The notes under the pieces: generated by a model
Seen by the model: the letters and a program-made list of their open reading frames with translations, nothing else
Told to the model about the DNA's origin: nothing
Database searches by the model: none
DNA from: Clostridium sp. TW13
Lineage (GTDB): Bacteria; Bacillota; Clostridia; Clostridiales; Clostridiaceae
Direction of reading: 5' to 3'
NCBI RefSeq assembly: GCF_024345225.1
Contig: NZ_BROD01000001.1
Span: forward strand, 3,670,516 to 3,734,515
Length of the DNA stretch: 64,000 nt
Shown here: piece after piece, positions 38,689-48,790 of the stretch
Position numbering within the stretch: the first letter of the stretch is position 1
Layout: each line of letters opens with the position of its first letter
Position numbers and translations under genes: made by a program

Positions 38689-39425
38689 ACATACTCCTCC
38701 GGTTTAAAAGCAATTTGGCATACTACAATGCAAGCAATAGATCCTAAAAGCATTATAGCAATAGTAGGTAAATACAAGCTAAAATCATTATCATAAATGA
38801 TTTTAAATGCACATTCTGTAACCCATTTTATTGGTGATAAACATGATATTTTTGCAATAACTTTTCCAAGACTGTCAACAGAGAAAAATAAACCTCCAAA
38901 GAAAATAAAGAAATACAATAGAAGCTGCATTACAGAATTGGCACTTTCCTCACTTCTCAATATGCAACAGAACATAATGCCTAAACAGCATCCAAATAGA
39001 GTTAACACATTAATTAAAAGAATTATATAAAATATATTTCCTCCTCCAAAGTTAATATTCAAAACATATTGACCCAAAAGCATTATAATGCTATATGATA
39101 CTGTGCCCAAAATATAAGTAGCAATCAATTTAGATAAATATATCTGTGTTTTTGATATTGGAGCATATATAATACGTGTATTACCTCTTTTAACTTTCTC
39201 CTCCATAAAGGTATTTGTAGCTGTGGCAGCCACAAATAGAGCTGTAAATATCATCATTGTAACTCCATAATAATCATAAGAACTTATACTTCCTTCATAT
39301 CCTCCTTTTGTTATAAATCCCATAACTGCAATCATCATCAAAGGAAAAATTGTATTGAAGATTACCAACATTGGATTCCTTAGAATATTCATAAAATCAA
39401 ATTTAATTATTCTTATAAATCTCAT
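38685..39425 (-). CDS. ABC-2 type permease, first subunit
   Basis: Permease of 246 aa with six helices and the family phrase SPIKWVTECAFKIIYDN before the last. RBS GGGGAGA, 12 bp after the ATPase stop. Part of a MarR-regulated exporter. Confidence 0.85.
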   Translation of the reverse strand: MRFIRIIKFDFMNILRNPMLVIFNTIFPLMMIAVMGFITKGGYEGSISSYDYYGVTMMIFTALFVAATATNTFMEEKVKRGNTRIIYAPISKTQIYLSKLIATYILGTVSYSIIMLLGQYVLNINFGGGNIFYIILLINVLTLFGCCLGIMFCCILRSEESANSVMQLLLYFFIFFGGLFFSVDSLGKVIAKISCLSPIKWVTECAFKIIYDNDFSLYLPTIAIMLLGSIACIVVCQIAFKPEEYV

Positions 39426-39437
39426 ATACTTTCTCCC

Positions 39438-40376
39438 CTAATCTCTTAGATTCCTTCCTGTAAGTTCTAAGAATACAGTTTCTAAAGATGCTTCCTTAGC
39501 ATTCATATTTTGAATCATGCATCCTTTTGCAATAATTTCAGATATAATTCCATTAAGATTATCCTTTGATTTTTCAGCTGTAACCTCAACTACGTTATCA
39601 AAAACTTTAACCTTTTTTATTCCATCAACTTTATTAAACATACTATCATCTAATTTATTTATTTTATCTACATGAAAAGAATATTCGACTTCATCATCAA
39701 ATTTCTCTTTCAATTCTTCCTTTGTACCATTGGCAATAATTTTTCCATCATTCATAATAATAATTTTATCTGAAATTGCCTCTACCTCTTCCATGTAATG
39801 GGTGGAATATATGATTGTGGCTCCCTTCTTTTTTAAGATTTTAATTGATTCTAAAATATGATTTCTAGATTGAGGATCAATACCAACCGTTGGTTCATCC
39901 ATAATAATAAGCTTTGGTTGATGAGCTATGGCACAGGCAATATTTAACCTTCGCTTCATTCCACCTGAAAATGTTTTTGGTTTATCATCTTTTCTTTCAT
40001 AAAGTCCCACTAACTCTAATGCTTCTTTAACGCAGGCTTCTAACTGCTTTCCACTAAACTTATATAAACTTGCAAAAAATCGAACATTTTTCTCAGCTGA
40101 GATTTCTTCGTAAATAGCTAAATCTTGAGGAACAATTCCAATCTCTTGCTTAATAAGCCTTGCATTCTTTTGTAAATCATGTCCTAAAATATTTATTTCA
40201 CCACCATCAGCAGATAAAATGGTAGATAAAATATTAATGGTTGTACTTTTTCCTGCCCCATTAGGACCTAACAAACCAAGAACTTCACCTTTGTTAACCA
40301 CAAAGTTTATTCCATTCACTGCTTTCTTACTAGCATAACTTTTTTCCAAGTTTTTAACTGTAACTACATTACTCAT
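39438..40376 (-). CDS. ABC transporter ATP-binding protein, multidrug-export type
   Basis: ATPase of 312 aa: Walker A GPNGAGKST, Q-loop IGIVPQDLAIYEEI, signature FSGGMKRRLNIA, Walker B LIIMDEPTVGIDPQ, switch His in IYSTHYMEEV, and a DrrA-like C-terminal extension. First gene of the three-gene export operon, transcribed from a promoter carrying two palindromic operators (40397-40461). Confidence 0.93.
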   Translation of the reverse strand: MSNVVTVKNLEKSYASKKAVNGINFVVNKGEVLGLLGPNGAGKSTTINILSTILSADGGEINILGHDLQKNARLIKQEIGIVPQDLAIYEEISAEKNVRFFASLYKFSGKQLEACVKEALELVGLYERKDDKPKTFSGGMKRRLNIACAIAHQPKLIIMDEPTVGIDPQSRNHILESIKILKKKGATIIYSTHYMEEVEAISDKIIIMNDGKIIANGTKEELKEKFDDEVEYSFHVDKINKLDDSMFNKVDGIKKVKVFDNVVEVTAEKSKDNLNGIISEIIAKGCMIQNMNAKEASLETVFLELTGRNLRD

Positions 40377-40396
40377 TTATATATTCACCTCTTTAA

Positions 40397-40461
40397 TTAG
40401 TCAGTATACTGTCTAATTTATAATAACACTGCATTTTTATTTAGTCAATATACTGTCTAAA
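40397..40461 (-). promoter_or_regulatory. promoter with two MarR-type operators
   Basis: Two near-palindromes, TTAGTCAGTATACTGTCTAA (40397-40416) and a 22-bp relative at 40440-40461 with core AGTCAATATACTGTCT. The minus-strand -35 TTGACT (40443-40448) lies inside the second, and the -10 TATTAT (40420-40425, 17-nt spacer) abuts the first. The flanking MarR gene is the obvious binder. Confidence 0.8.
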
Positions 40462-40518
40462 TAAAAATTATAATTTTTTACACTCTGTTTAATAAAAACC
40501 TATTTTTAGTTTTAGGCA

Positions 40519-40558
40519 AAAAATAAGAGTTAGAAAACTCCTATGAATCTTCTAACTC
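40519..40558 (-). terminator. terminator of the marR-type gene
   Basis: GAGTTAGAA and TTCTAACTC stem with a minus-strand tail ATTTTTTG. The last codons (Glu-Leu-Glu) are part of the stem and the stop codon is in the loop. Confidence 0.7.
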
Positions 40559-41053
40559 ATTTCTATTATCTACAACTCGTTCAAAATCAATTCTATCTTC
40601 AAAACCATCATGTTCTTCACCATCAAAATTATATAATCTCCTTAAAAACCCCCATAAGGTTTCTAACTCATCAATTGAAAAACTTTTAAAAAGTTTTTGA
40701 ATAAAATACATTCCTTTTTCGCCACATTCCATAGTTGCTTGCTTTCCAGCTTCTGTGATTTTAATATTCACTGCACGTTTATCTTTCTTACTCGGTACAG
40801 TAACAACATAACCCTTATTCTCCATTATAGTTATTAGTTGTTTTGCACTCTGCTTCGTTGTCCCTAACTTTCTAGCTATATTATTAATCGTTGTTTCCTC
40901 TTCAGGTAAATGAACTATTGCTATCATAACCATTAGTTGTCTTGAAGTTAAACTTCCAAAGCATTTATCAGCTTTTACTTGAATCTTATTAGTAAGAGAA
41001 AAAAGTGTTCCATAATTTTGCTGCATTAAAAATAGTTCTCTGTCATCGTCCAT
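40541..41053 (-). CDS. MarR-family regulator
   Basis: Regulator of about 170 aa: LTSRQLMVMIAIVHLPEEE, then the recognition region NNIARKLGTTKQSAKQLITI, and the wing KGYVVTVPSKKDKRAVNIKIT. It probably represses the ABC exporter operon downstream until a drug-like ligand binds. The start at 41053 follows AGAGGTGA; a GTG 9 nt upstream overlaps that site. Confidence 0.9.
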   Translation of the reverse strand: MDDDRELFLMQQNYGTLFSLTNKIQVKADKCFGSLTSRQLMVMIAIVHLPEEETTINNIARKLGTTKQSAKQLITIMENKGYVVTVPSKKDKRAVNIKITEAGKQATMECGEKGMYFIQKLFKSFSIDELETLWGFLRRLYNFDGEEHDGFEDRIDFERVVDNRNELEDS

Positions 41054-41152
41054 AAATATCACCTCTAATACATTATTGTTACTGAAAAAGCTTTTCTATA
41101 TCCATTTCCAAATATTTCAAAGTTTCAGATTTTACAATTCCAGTTTCAATCT

Positions 41153-42043
41153 TTAATTTCTATTACCAGAAGCAAATCCCTTGCCTGGATTTATATCTAT
41201 AACTATTCTTTCAGGTCCAGCTAAGGCTACCTCATGTTGACATAACCATTTATCTTCTGGTTTTAATCCCTGTACTGTATGTCCATCTTCAATAATATCC
41301 CCTTTTTCATATAAATAATGTGCTGTATTATATAGCATATTACTTACTGCATTAGGATCTAAATTTCTAAAGTGACATTGCAAATCTGGTATTCCTAAGG
41401 CTGATAAACCTAAGGTATCCATTAGCATATCACCTTCATCACCATCACTTACATTATAAAATCTCACATTAACTGCTGCATAAAGACAATCTTCTGCTAC
41501 ATTTTTTAGATAATCCTCCTTATGAACAAATTGTTCACTTGGATCCCAATTAACTGCTATACAATCTGTTTCTTCTAACACTGCAATTACTAGATTCTGA
41601 AATAAGCTAAGTCTTTCCTTGTATTCAAGTCCAGCTGCCATCATATCTGTTATTACTAACTGATGCCTTGCCTTTATAACAGTTTCTTCAACATCTCTAA
41701 ACATCCAGCTTTGTTGCAGTGCTCCTTGAAGCTTATCAACGTCATATTCGAACTTTGCCTTTAGTATAACTCCTTGCGATGGCACTTTCTTATCATCTTT
41801 ATATGTAACCACATGTTCTCTGAAAGCTACTGCCATCATATCTCCATTATTGTCTGCAGTGATAACATCAATCTCTCCGCAACTTTTCTTAAGTCTTGCC
41901 AATATATTTTCTAAATTAAGCTTGGGCTCTTCAGTATAAAGCAGCTTCACATTATAAACGGGCATAAATCCATCTTTTATTACTTCCTCTTCCTGTTCTT
42001 CTACCTTAACCTCTTCCTTTTTCTTCTTTCCAAATCCAAACAT
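41153..42043 (-). CDS. DUF4261-like protein
   Basis: Protein of 296 aa. A short MFGFGKKKKEEVKVEEQEEE head is followed by a mixed alpha/beta domain (VYNVKLLYTEEPKLNLENIL; CGEIDVITADNNGDMMAVAF; RHQLVITDMMAAGLEYKERL; DTLGLSALGIPDLQCHFRNL). The pattern fits DUF4261, whose function is unknown. The start at 42043 follows AGGGGTG; an upstream extension is unsupported. Confidence 0.6.
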   Translation of the reverse strand: MFGFGKKKKEEVKVEEQEEEVIKDGFMPVYNVKLLYTEEPKLNLENILARLKKSCGEIDVITADNNGDMMAVAFREHVVTYKDDKKVPSQGVILKAKFEYDVDKLQGALQQSWMFRDVEETVIKARHQLVITDMMAAGLEYKERLSLFQNLVIAVLEETDCIAVNWDPSEQFVHKEDYLKNVAEDCLYAAVNVRFYNVSDGDEGDMLMDTLGLSALGIPDLQCHFRNLDPNAVSNMLYNTAHYLYEKGDIIEDGHTVQGLKPEDKWLCQHEVALAGPERIVIDINPGKGFASGNRN

Positions 42044-42105
42044 TCCATTCACCCCTAATTTATATATTGTTTTTAAGTTATTCAAAACCCATTATGATAG
42101 CTATT

Positions 42106-42576
42106 CTATAATGTTTTTATGTACCAAACATCACAAGCATAATGCTCTGTTTCAACTAAAGGTTTGTCTAATTGAGTAAATCCATGCTTTTTATAGAATT
42201 TATTCGCTGCCACCATATTTTCAAAAGTCTCAAGGTAGCATTGTTTGTAATGTTTCTTTGCAAATTCTAAAGATAAATTTAGTAATTGCTCTGCTATCCC
42301 AGCTCCTCTAACTTCTTTTAGAGAATACATCTTTTGCAATTCACATACATCCTTCTTCTTCTCTACTGGCCCTATACCACAACCAGCCACTATCTTGCCA
42401 TCTTTTTCAACCACCCAATATTTAGACTTCTGATCTTGATAAACTTGATAAAAACATCCCAAATTAGGATCAGTCCATGCACATCCAGGTTTATTAGCAC
42501 CAAATTCTATTAAACAAGTCCTTATAAGCGACTCAACTTGCTCATTATCTCTTTCTTCTATTTCTCTAATTAACAT
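42106..42576 (-). CDS. GNAT-family N-acetyltransferase
   Basis: Protein of 156 aa with full GNAT core: VVEKDGKIVAGCGIGPVE, CELQKMYSLKEVRGAGIAEQ (acetyl-CoA loop) and NKFYKKHGFTQLDKPLV. The combination LQKMY...RGxGI is common in small clostridial GNATs of unknown substrate. RBS GGGGGC. Confidence 0.85.
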   Translation of the reverse strand: MLIREIEERDNEQVESLIRTCLIEFGANKPGCAWTDPNLGCFYQVYQDQKSKYWVVEKDGKIVAGCGIGPVEKKKDVCELQKMYSLKEVRGAGIAEQLLNLSLEFAKKHYKQCYLETFENMVAANKFYKKHGFTQLDKPLVETEHYACDVWYIKTL

Positions 42577-42876
42577 AAAAAGCCCCCATCTGAATTATAT
42601 TTAAACTTATTAAAAGATGAAAATTCATGTCAACACTGATTTTGTCTATAAATATTTATATATATTTCTATATTTATATGTTTACAATTTTATTGTTTTA
42701 TATGTTTATATCTAAATAACCTTATGTTTATCCAGCCCATTTTTTTAATTATATCATATATAATTGTTGGCACTTAAATAATTTATTTAAAAATCCTGAT
42801 AGTTACTAACCTAGTATTATATCAATATTCACAGCTTTAATTTTTAATACCAATGCCAAATTAATAATATTCTAAA
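42577..42876. other. AT-rich intergenic region
   Basis: About 300 nt with runs of TATTTATATATATTT-like sequence; no gene or clear regulatory site is seen. Confidence 0.4.
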
Positions 42877-42913
42877 CAAAAAAGGAAAATCCTCACACTA
42901 GAAGATTTTCCAC
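42877..42913 (-). terminator. terminator of the second chemoreceptor gene
   Basis: On the minus strand GGAAAATCTTC and GAGGATTTTCC form a stem followed by TTTTTTG. Confidence 0.75.
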
Positions 42914-42944
42914 TTTATCACTATTCAACAAGCTAACATCAAAA

Positions 42945-44657
42945 TTACAATTTAAATTGCTGTACCATATCAGTTAATTTTTGAGCAAGTTCTGCTTGAC
43001 TTTGAGCAGATTTTGCAACTTCATCAATAGCAAAAGTCACTTCATTGACACTATTTACAATTTCCTCAGAACTTGCAGCTGATTCTTCTGCAGTTGCGGA
43101 TACACTTTGTATAGCAATGCTTACTTGCTCAATAACATCATTCATTTGTTCAGAAGAAGTCGAAATTTCCTCTGCAATATCATTCATAAATTCAGAATCC
43201 TTTTCATAATAAATACCTGTATTTAGAAGGAATTCATAATTTGGTTTTACATCTTTCTCCATGAAATCAAGTACATCTTGACCACTCTTTGAAAGTTCAT
43301 TAACTGCTGCCTTTACCTCACCAACCATACTCTGAATATTTTCAACTGCTTGTGAGGCTCCCTCTGCAAGTTTTCTTACTTCATCAGCAACTACTGCAAA
43401 TCCCTTTCCTTGTTCTCCAGCTCTTGCTGCCTCTATTGCAGCATTTAAAGCTAATAAATTCGTCTGTTGTGCTATATTACCAATTGAATCAGCCATAATT
43501 TTAACATCTTCTACAACTTTAGCTTTTTCAATTGCATTTAAAATATTGGAACGATTCTGATTATATACATCTGTACCTTCTTTTATATTTTTTGAAGCTT
43601 TAACCTTTATATCAAAAGCACGTTGTTTTATATCAATTACAGCTACCTTAGAATCATTTGCTCTATTCGCAAGTTCATTTGTACTAGCACTTATTTCTTC
43701 TGTTGATGCGCTAACTTCCTCGGCAGTTGAACTTAAGTCCTGAACTCCTCTAGATATTTGTTCTACTGATTCATTTACAACTTGCATTTTAGATGATACT
43801 TCTTCAACAGTTGCAGATAACTCTTCACTTGTTGCACTCATATCACTAGCACCGTTCATTATTTCACTTATCAGAATTTTAATATTATCATTAGATTTAT
43901 TTAATGCCTTAGCAACATTTCCTATCTCATCATTTGAATCAATATTAATAGTTCTTGTAAGATCTCCATCACCTATAGCTTCAGAAAATGCTAGAATATC
44001 TTTTAGTCTCATTGAGATTACAATAGATATAAAGGTACCTAAAATAATTGCTACTATAATAGCTATTACTATTATACTAACCGCAGTAATTGTACTACTA
44101 TGAAAAATTTCCTCACTGCTATTATAATCATTAGTAGCCATTTTCATAGCTAAATCTCGTTCTTTATCTAATGCCGTAAGCATCTCTTCCCTAATTTTAG
44201 AAACCTCAGGATAAATGGCATTAGCTCCATCATAATCTGAAGCTTTTACTTTATCTATAATTTGATTACGAACAGTTCTATAATCACCTAATAATTTTTC
44301 AAACTGTGCAAACTGTTCCTTATCAAGTGTAGTAGTAATTGTAGTTTTATACTCTTCAACTAGTTTCTTATCTTTCTCTTGCAATTTGTCTATATCATCA
44401 ACTAAACTAGAAACTTGACTACTTTTTTTAGGATCTAAAATCTGTAAAATATCTGCTCTAATATTCTGAAGATTAGCATAAATAGTACCTACGTCATTTA
44501 CACCTATCAAATCTACATTATACAAATTTGAAACATTTGAATTAATCTTTTTCATATTTGATATTCCTATAAACCCAACGCTTCCAATAAATACTATCAT
44601 TATTACAAAAGCTATTATCAGCTTATATAACATTTTTAAATTATTAAAAAACTTCAT
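42945..44657 (-). CDS. methyl-accepting chemotaxis protein, four-helix-bundle sensor
   Basis: Receptor of 570 aa, the same length and plan as the one at 34007: helix 10-30, four-helix-bundle sensor ([20 protein letters not shown]), helix about 192-215, HAMP, signalling tip [20 protein letters not shown], and after the tip the stretch [18 protein letters not shown] then YYEKDSEF. The two are clear paralogues. RBS TGGAGGG. Monocistronic. Confidence 0.92.
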   Translation of the reverse strand: MKFFNNLKMLYKLIIAFVIMIVFIGSVGFIGISNMKKINSNVSNLYNVDLIGVNDVGTIYANLQNIRADILQILDPKKSSQVSSLVDDIDKLQEKDKKLVEEYKTTITTTLDKEQFAQFEKLLGDYRTVRNQIIDKVKASDYDGANAIYPEVSKIREEMLTALDKERDLAMKMATNDYNSSEEIFHSSTITAVSIIVIAIIVAIILGTFISIVISMRLKDILAFSEAIGDGDLTRTINIDSNDEIGNVAKALNKSNDNIKILISEIMNGASDMSATSEELSATVEEVSSKMQVVNESVEQISRGVQDLSSTAEEVSASTEEISASTNELANRANDSKVAVIDIKQRAFDIKVKASKNIKEGTDVYNQNRSNILNAIEKAKVVEDVKIMADSIGNIAQQTNLLALNAAIEAARAGEQGKGFAVVADEVRKLAEGASQAVENIQSMVGEVKAAVNELSKSGQDVLDFMEKDVKPNYEFLLNTGIYYEKDSEFMNDIAEEISTSSEQMNDVIEQVSIAIQSVSATAEESAASSEEIVNSVNEVTFAIDEVAKSAQSQAELAQKLTDMVQQFKL

Positions 44658-44816
44658 TAATATCCCTCCATATTCGCAAAATCTTCTCTTCTTTTTTTGT
44701 TTTTCATTCTTTAATCAACTCAATTATCTGTTAATAAAAAGTTAAAATCTCCACATTCCAATTTCAACTACTTCATAGATTATAAAAAATAAATTCTATT
44801 ACAAATTGCTTTAATT

Positions 44817-44975
44817 ATACATTGCTTTTATTGAAAACTTAATGAAAAAAGTCTATATCTTACCCAGAAAAAATTCAGCTTTTAAAAATAAAAAACAATG
44901 TACATTTTATTTCAAATGATACATTGCTTTTATTGAATAACTAGAAAAAGTATTACCTTTCAGAATAAATTACTC
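44817..44975 (-). repeat. imperfect tandem duplication before the chemoreceptor
   Basis: ATACATTGCTTTTATTGAA occurs at 44817 and again at 44919 with similar following bases (AAAAAGT, then TTACC, then CAGAA-like), about 55 bp each and 102 bp apart. The second copy overlaps a terminator stem. Confidence 0.55.
44886..44926 (-). terminator. terminator of the kinase/response regulator operon
   Basis: Minus strand CAATGTA ... TACATTG followed by TTTTTTATTTTT, about 95 nt after the response regulator stop. Confidence 0.75.
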
Positions 44976-45019
44976 TATACATTTATAATTAGACTCCTAA
45001 ACAAGCTTTCACTTCTTAC

Positions 45020-46075
45020 TTAACTTTTTAATTTTCTATACTCTGTTGGTGACATACCTGAACACTTCTTGAATAGCTTACTAAAATACTCTGGGTCCTT
45101 ATAACCCAGTTTATCTGCTATTTCATAAGCTCTATCTTCACACTCTCTAAGCATCTTTTTAGCTCTTTCTATTTTAACTTTTATTATGTACTCTAATAGT
45201 GACATCCTGGTTTTTTTCTTAAATATTTCACATAGATAATTTTTATTCATATGCATATAAGTTGCTATTGTAGATAATGTGATTTCATTTTCCACATTAT
45301 TCAAAATAAATATACTTACTTCATTTATTAAACTTCCATAGCTTTTACCTAAATATAGATACATAATTTGCACTTCTAAATCTTTGATACAAGAAATATA
45401 TATATCCCTTAATTCCTCTAAAGAAGTTGCATTATACAGTTTTAAAGTCTTAATGCAACTTAAATCAGCAAATTTTATAAACCACGGCATATTATTGTTT
45501 ATTGCTTCCAATACTGCCTGAAAAAACTCTGTGATAAAATGATGCATTCTTATTTTATCAAAATGTTCCAAAACTAATTTATCAAAAATAGAATGAGCTA
45601 AATTTTCTACTGTTGTACCACTTTCAAGCAATTCTAATATCTGTGCAACATCTAATAAAGGATTATATTCTTTTAATTTTTTCTCTTCTTCTTTCTTTTC
45701 ACTGATTAACAATTTAGCTCTATCAAGTAACTGTCTAATATCATTTGAATTTATTGGTTTAACAAGATAATCAAAAGCACCTAATACTAATCCTTTTCTG
45801 GCATATTCAAATTCACTATATTCACTTAAAAGTACAACACAAGACGCCAGCTTTTTTTTCATCACTTGCTCAAGTAACTCAACACCATCTACCATAGGCA
45901 TACGTATATCAGTTATAATTAAATCCACAGTATTAGTTTGAAGTTTTATAAGTGCCTCGTGTCCATTCCTAGCTTCATCTACTATTTCGAAATCTGAAAC
46001 TACTCCCCATACTTTTAGTCTTTTCAACTGAATCCTAATTATCTCCATATCATCAACTATCATTACCTTATACAT
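45020..46075 (-). CDS. AraC-type response regulator, YesN-like
   Basis: Regulator of 351 aa. The receiver domain (1-120) has DDMEIIR, phospho-acceptor Asp in LIITDIRMPMVDG and K in VKPINSND. The C-terminal AraC helix-turn-helix pair (about 255-351) reads LSTIATYMHMNKNYLCEIFK and YEIADKLGYKDPEYFSKLFKK then SGMSPTEYRKL. RBS AAAGGTGA overlaps the end of the kinase gene, so they are coupled. YesN-type regulators usually serve YesM kinases and sugar transport; here the partner is of another type. Confidence 0.92.
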   Translation of the reverse strand: MYKVMIVDDMEIIRIQLKRLKVWGVVSDFEIVDEARNGHEALIKLQTNTVDLIITDIRMPMVDGVELLEQVMKKKLASCVVLLSEYSEFEYARKGLVLGAFDYLVKPINSNDIRQLLDRAKLLISEKKEEEKKLKEYNPLLDVAQILELLESGTTVENLAHSIFDKLVLEHFDKIRMHHFITEFFQAVLEAINNNMPWFIKFADLSCIKTLKLYNATSLEELRDIYISCIKDLEVQIMYLYLGKSYGSLINEVSIFILNNVENEITLSTIATYMHMNKNYLCEIFKKKTRMSLLEYIIKVKIERAKKMLRECEDRAYEIADKLGYKDPEYFSKLFKKCSGMSPTEYRKLKS

Positions 46076-48790
46076 TTAATCACCTTTTTCTATAGGTATA
46101 GAAAAAAACACCTTAGTACCCTCATTTAACCTACTCATTATCCACGTTTCTCCTCCATGCTTCTGAATTATTTTATGAACTGTAGCTAATCCGATTCCAC
46201 TTCCTTCATAATCTTCTTTATTATGAAGTCTCTGAAACATAGTAAAAAGCTTCTTCGAGTATTTCATATCAAAACCAACACCATTGTCCTCTACACAAAA
46301 TATTTGCTCATTAGATTTTTGTAAATACCTAACATTGATAATAGCAACCTTCTTGTTCTTTGTAAATTTCACTGCATTACTTAATATATTATAAACTACA
46401 CGCCTTATAAGAGTTTTATCTACAGTTACAATTGGCATTACTTCTTCTACATTAAAATCAATATTTCTTTCTACACAGGTTGCTTTTATCTCATTAAATA
46501 CATTTATAAACATTTCTCTTATATCTACTTTTTCCTTTTGAATATTTTCTTTAGAAGTAGTTGAATATTGTAGTACCCTGTCTATGAGCTCTATCATATC
46601 ACAACTTACATTAGCAATATTACCGATCATATTCGCAACCTCTTTTTCAAGGCTTTCTTCATAATCTTCAAGAATTATTCTACTATATCCATCAATTGTC
46701 CTTAAAGGAGACTTCAAATCATGTGACACTGTATAAGTAAACGCTTCTAATTCTATTAATGTACTTCTAAGCTCTCTAGTGCGTTCTTCTACAAGGTATT
46801 CCAGCTCTTTGTTAATCTTTATAAGTTCTTGCTCTGCTTTTTTTCTTTTTGTAATATCCTTAGCAAATACAGCTGTTCCACAAATCTCCTTGTTATGATA
46901 TATCGGATTAAATACTACTTCCATATATCTTTTATCATTAATGTTGTAATATTCAAAGCTATATTTTCCTTTGCTCATTGCATTATCATAAAGTGATTTC
47001 CACTCACTTACAATATCGTCTGGTAAAAGTTCTAGTATGCTCTTTCCATTCCAAATCTCAGAATTATAACTTTGTTTTATATGATTTTTTAATGCTGAAT
47101 TAAAATTCAAAATGTGATAATTCTTATCTATTGAATATATGTTATCATCAGTACTTTCAAAGACTGCTTCTAAACGCTCTGTCATTTCTCTCTGCTTTGT
47201 TTCTAACTGTTTTATCTCAGAGATATCATGAAACATGATCGCTACCTGTTTGTTATTAAGTTTAAAAACATTTAATACTAAATTTCTATTAAATCTTACT
47301 GTAAAAGCCTCATATTTTAACGGCTTATCTGTTTTTAATATGTTATGGAACTTTTCCATAGTTAATTTGTTTCCCCCAAAAGATTTTATATATGTATTCC
47401 CGATAACGTCCGAAACCTTTAAACCAAGATGTGTCTCAATTGCTTGATTTGCTTTAGTTGCTATTATATCTACAACTTCACCATTTTCATCATATATAAA
47501 CTCGCTTACGATCATCCCATCAAGCATTTTATCAAAAATAATCTTATATTCTTCTTGAATCTCAGCTTGCTTTCTCTTAGCTTCTACATAATCAGTAATA
47601 TCCCTTCCAATACAGATGATTTTTTCCGTTCCATCTTCTTCAATAACCAATTTAAAGTTTGCCAGAAGAATACATTCTGTACCATCCTTCTTTCTCCCTT
47701 GAAATTCTATATTTTCAATATTCTTTTCATCCAACAACTGTTTTAATATTTGCTTTCTAAACTCTAGTTTTTTATAAATTATTCCTATGTTTTTCCCTAT
47801 AATCTCATGCTGTTCGTATCCTAATATCTTTTTTACAGAAGGGGATATTTCAACTATTGTTCCATCAATTTTCGTCTCACTATAAAGGTTCATGATATTT
47901 TGAAAAATATCATTATATTTTCTCTCGCTTTGTCTAACAAGCTCCTCTGCTTTCTGTTTTCTCTCGAGGTAACGTACTATAACATTTCCTGTAACCATAG
48001 AGAACATTGTAAGAATAATGAAATATACTCCATTCCTAGCATCTAAGATTTGAGATATTTCAAATAATTTATTTCTTAAATTTAATAAATATTCTATAAA
48101 TACTGAAAGAAAACAAAATATTATGCAATTAATCAAAGCTCTTGCTAAAATAGTCCCATTATGTCTTGATTTATTTTCTACATTAAACAAAAATATTTTT
48201 TTTGTACTTGGTAGTAATAGAACTGTATCACATCCAATAATAATGAAAAAATCTTGAGCCGTTCTTTTTACCAAAAACGTATTAATATCCCAAGTGTCAA
48301 CAGTGGTAATAACATCCTTATACAAATAATGTGTATTGTATTTTATTGAGAGTGGAAAGATAAAAAAATACAACACTAAATTTAGTAAACAACAAAGCAT
48401 CTCAATAAAATAAAGATTATACCAATACACTGTGGACTGTTTTCTTTTCTCTGCTCCATATCCATGCAACCCAAACCAAAAAATAGAACTAAAAAAACTA
48501 ACAAAACATGCCCACCCCTCATTTCCCCAAAGATAAAAAGGATGAAACACACTTAATCCAATAACTGCACTTAAAAGTCCATATTTTATTCCCCACGCTT
48601 GAGTAACAAGCATGGGGAACATTAGGCTCCAAATAAAATCTAAATTAAATTGATTAATTTTTATTCTTAACGAAAAAAAGATCCCAATAAAGCCCAGAAT
48701 ACCAAAACTAAGTGAAACTAATGCTTTATACAAGATCTGATATATTCCATTCTCACTTTGATTCATTTTCTTTCTTAGATTATTTATCAT
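46076..48790 (-). CDS. membrane PAS sensor histidine kinase
   Basis: Kinase of 904 aa. The N-terminal membrane part has about eight hydrophobic segments (to residue 280) resembling MASE-type sensor regions. Three PAS domains follow (about 295-410, 420-530, 545-660: YNDIFQNIMNLYSETKIDG; YKIIFDKMLDGMIVSEFIYD; LEAVFESTDDNIYSIDKNYH). The transmitter has HisKA motif TVSHDLKSPLRTIDGY, N box NILSNAVKFTKN and G boxes VEDNGVGFDM and GSGIGLATVHKII. The start at 48790 follows GGGGTG; a TTG 12 nt upstream overlaps the site. Its signal is unknown. Confidence 0.9.
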   Translation of the reverse strand: MINNLRKKMNQSENGIYQILYKALVSLSFGILGFIGIFFSLRIKINQFNLDFIWSLMFPMLVTQAWGIKYGLLSAVIGLSVFHPFYLWGNEGWACFVSFFSSIFWFGLHGYGAEKRKQSTVYWYNLYFIEMLCCLLNLVLYFFIFPLSIKYNTHYLYKDVITTVDTWDINTFLVKRTAQDFFIIIGCDTVLLLPSTKKIFLFNVENKSRHNGTILARALINCIIFCFLSVFIEYLLNLRNKLFEISQILDARNGVYFIILTMFSMVTGNVIVRYLERKQKAEELVRQSERKYNDIFQNIMNLYSETKIDGTIVEISPSVKKILGYEQHEIIGKNIGIIYKKLEFRKQILKQLLDEKNIENIEFQGRKKDGTECILLANFKLVIEEDGTEKIICIGRDITDYVEAKRKQAEIQEEYKIIFDKMLDGMIVSEFIYDENGEVVDIIATKANQAIETHLGLKVSDVIGNTYIKSFGGNKLTMEKFHNILKTDKPLKYEAFTVRFNRNLVLNVFKLNNKQVAIMFHDISEIKQLETKQREMTERLEAVFESTDDNIYSIDKNYHILNFNSALKNHIKQSYNSEIWNGKSILELLPDDIVSEWKSLYDNAMSKGKYSFEYYNINDKRYMEVVFNPIYHNKEICGTAVFAKDITKRKKAEQELIKINKELEYLVEERTRELRSTLIELEAFTYTVSHDLKSPLRTIDGYSRIILEDYEESLEKEVANMIGNIANVSCDMIELIDRVLQYSTTSKENIQKEKVDIREMFINVFNEIKATCVERNIDFNVEEVMPIVTVDKTLIRRVVYNILSNAVKFTKNKKVAIINVRYLQKSNEQIFCVEDNGVGFDMKYSKKLFTMFQRLHNKEDYEGSGIGLATVHKIIQKHGGETWIMSRLNEGTKVFFSIPIEKGD

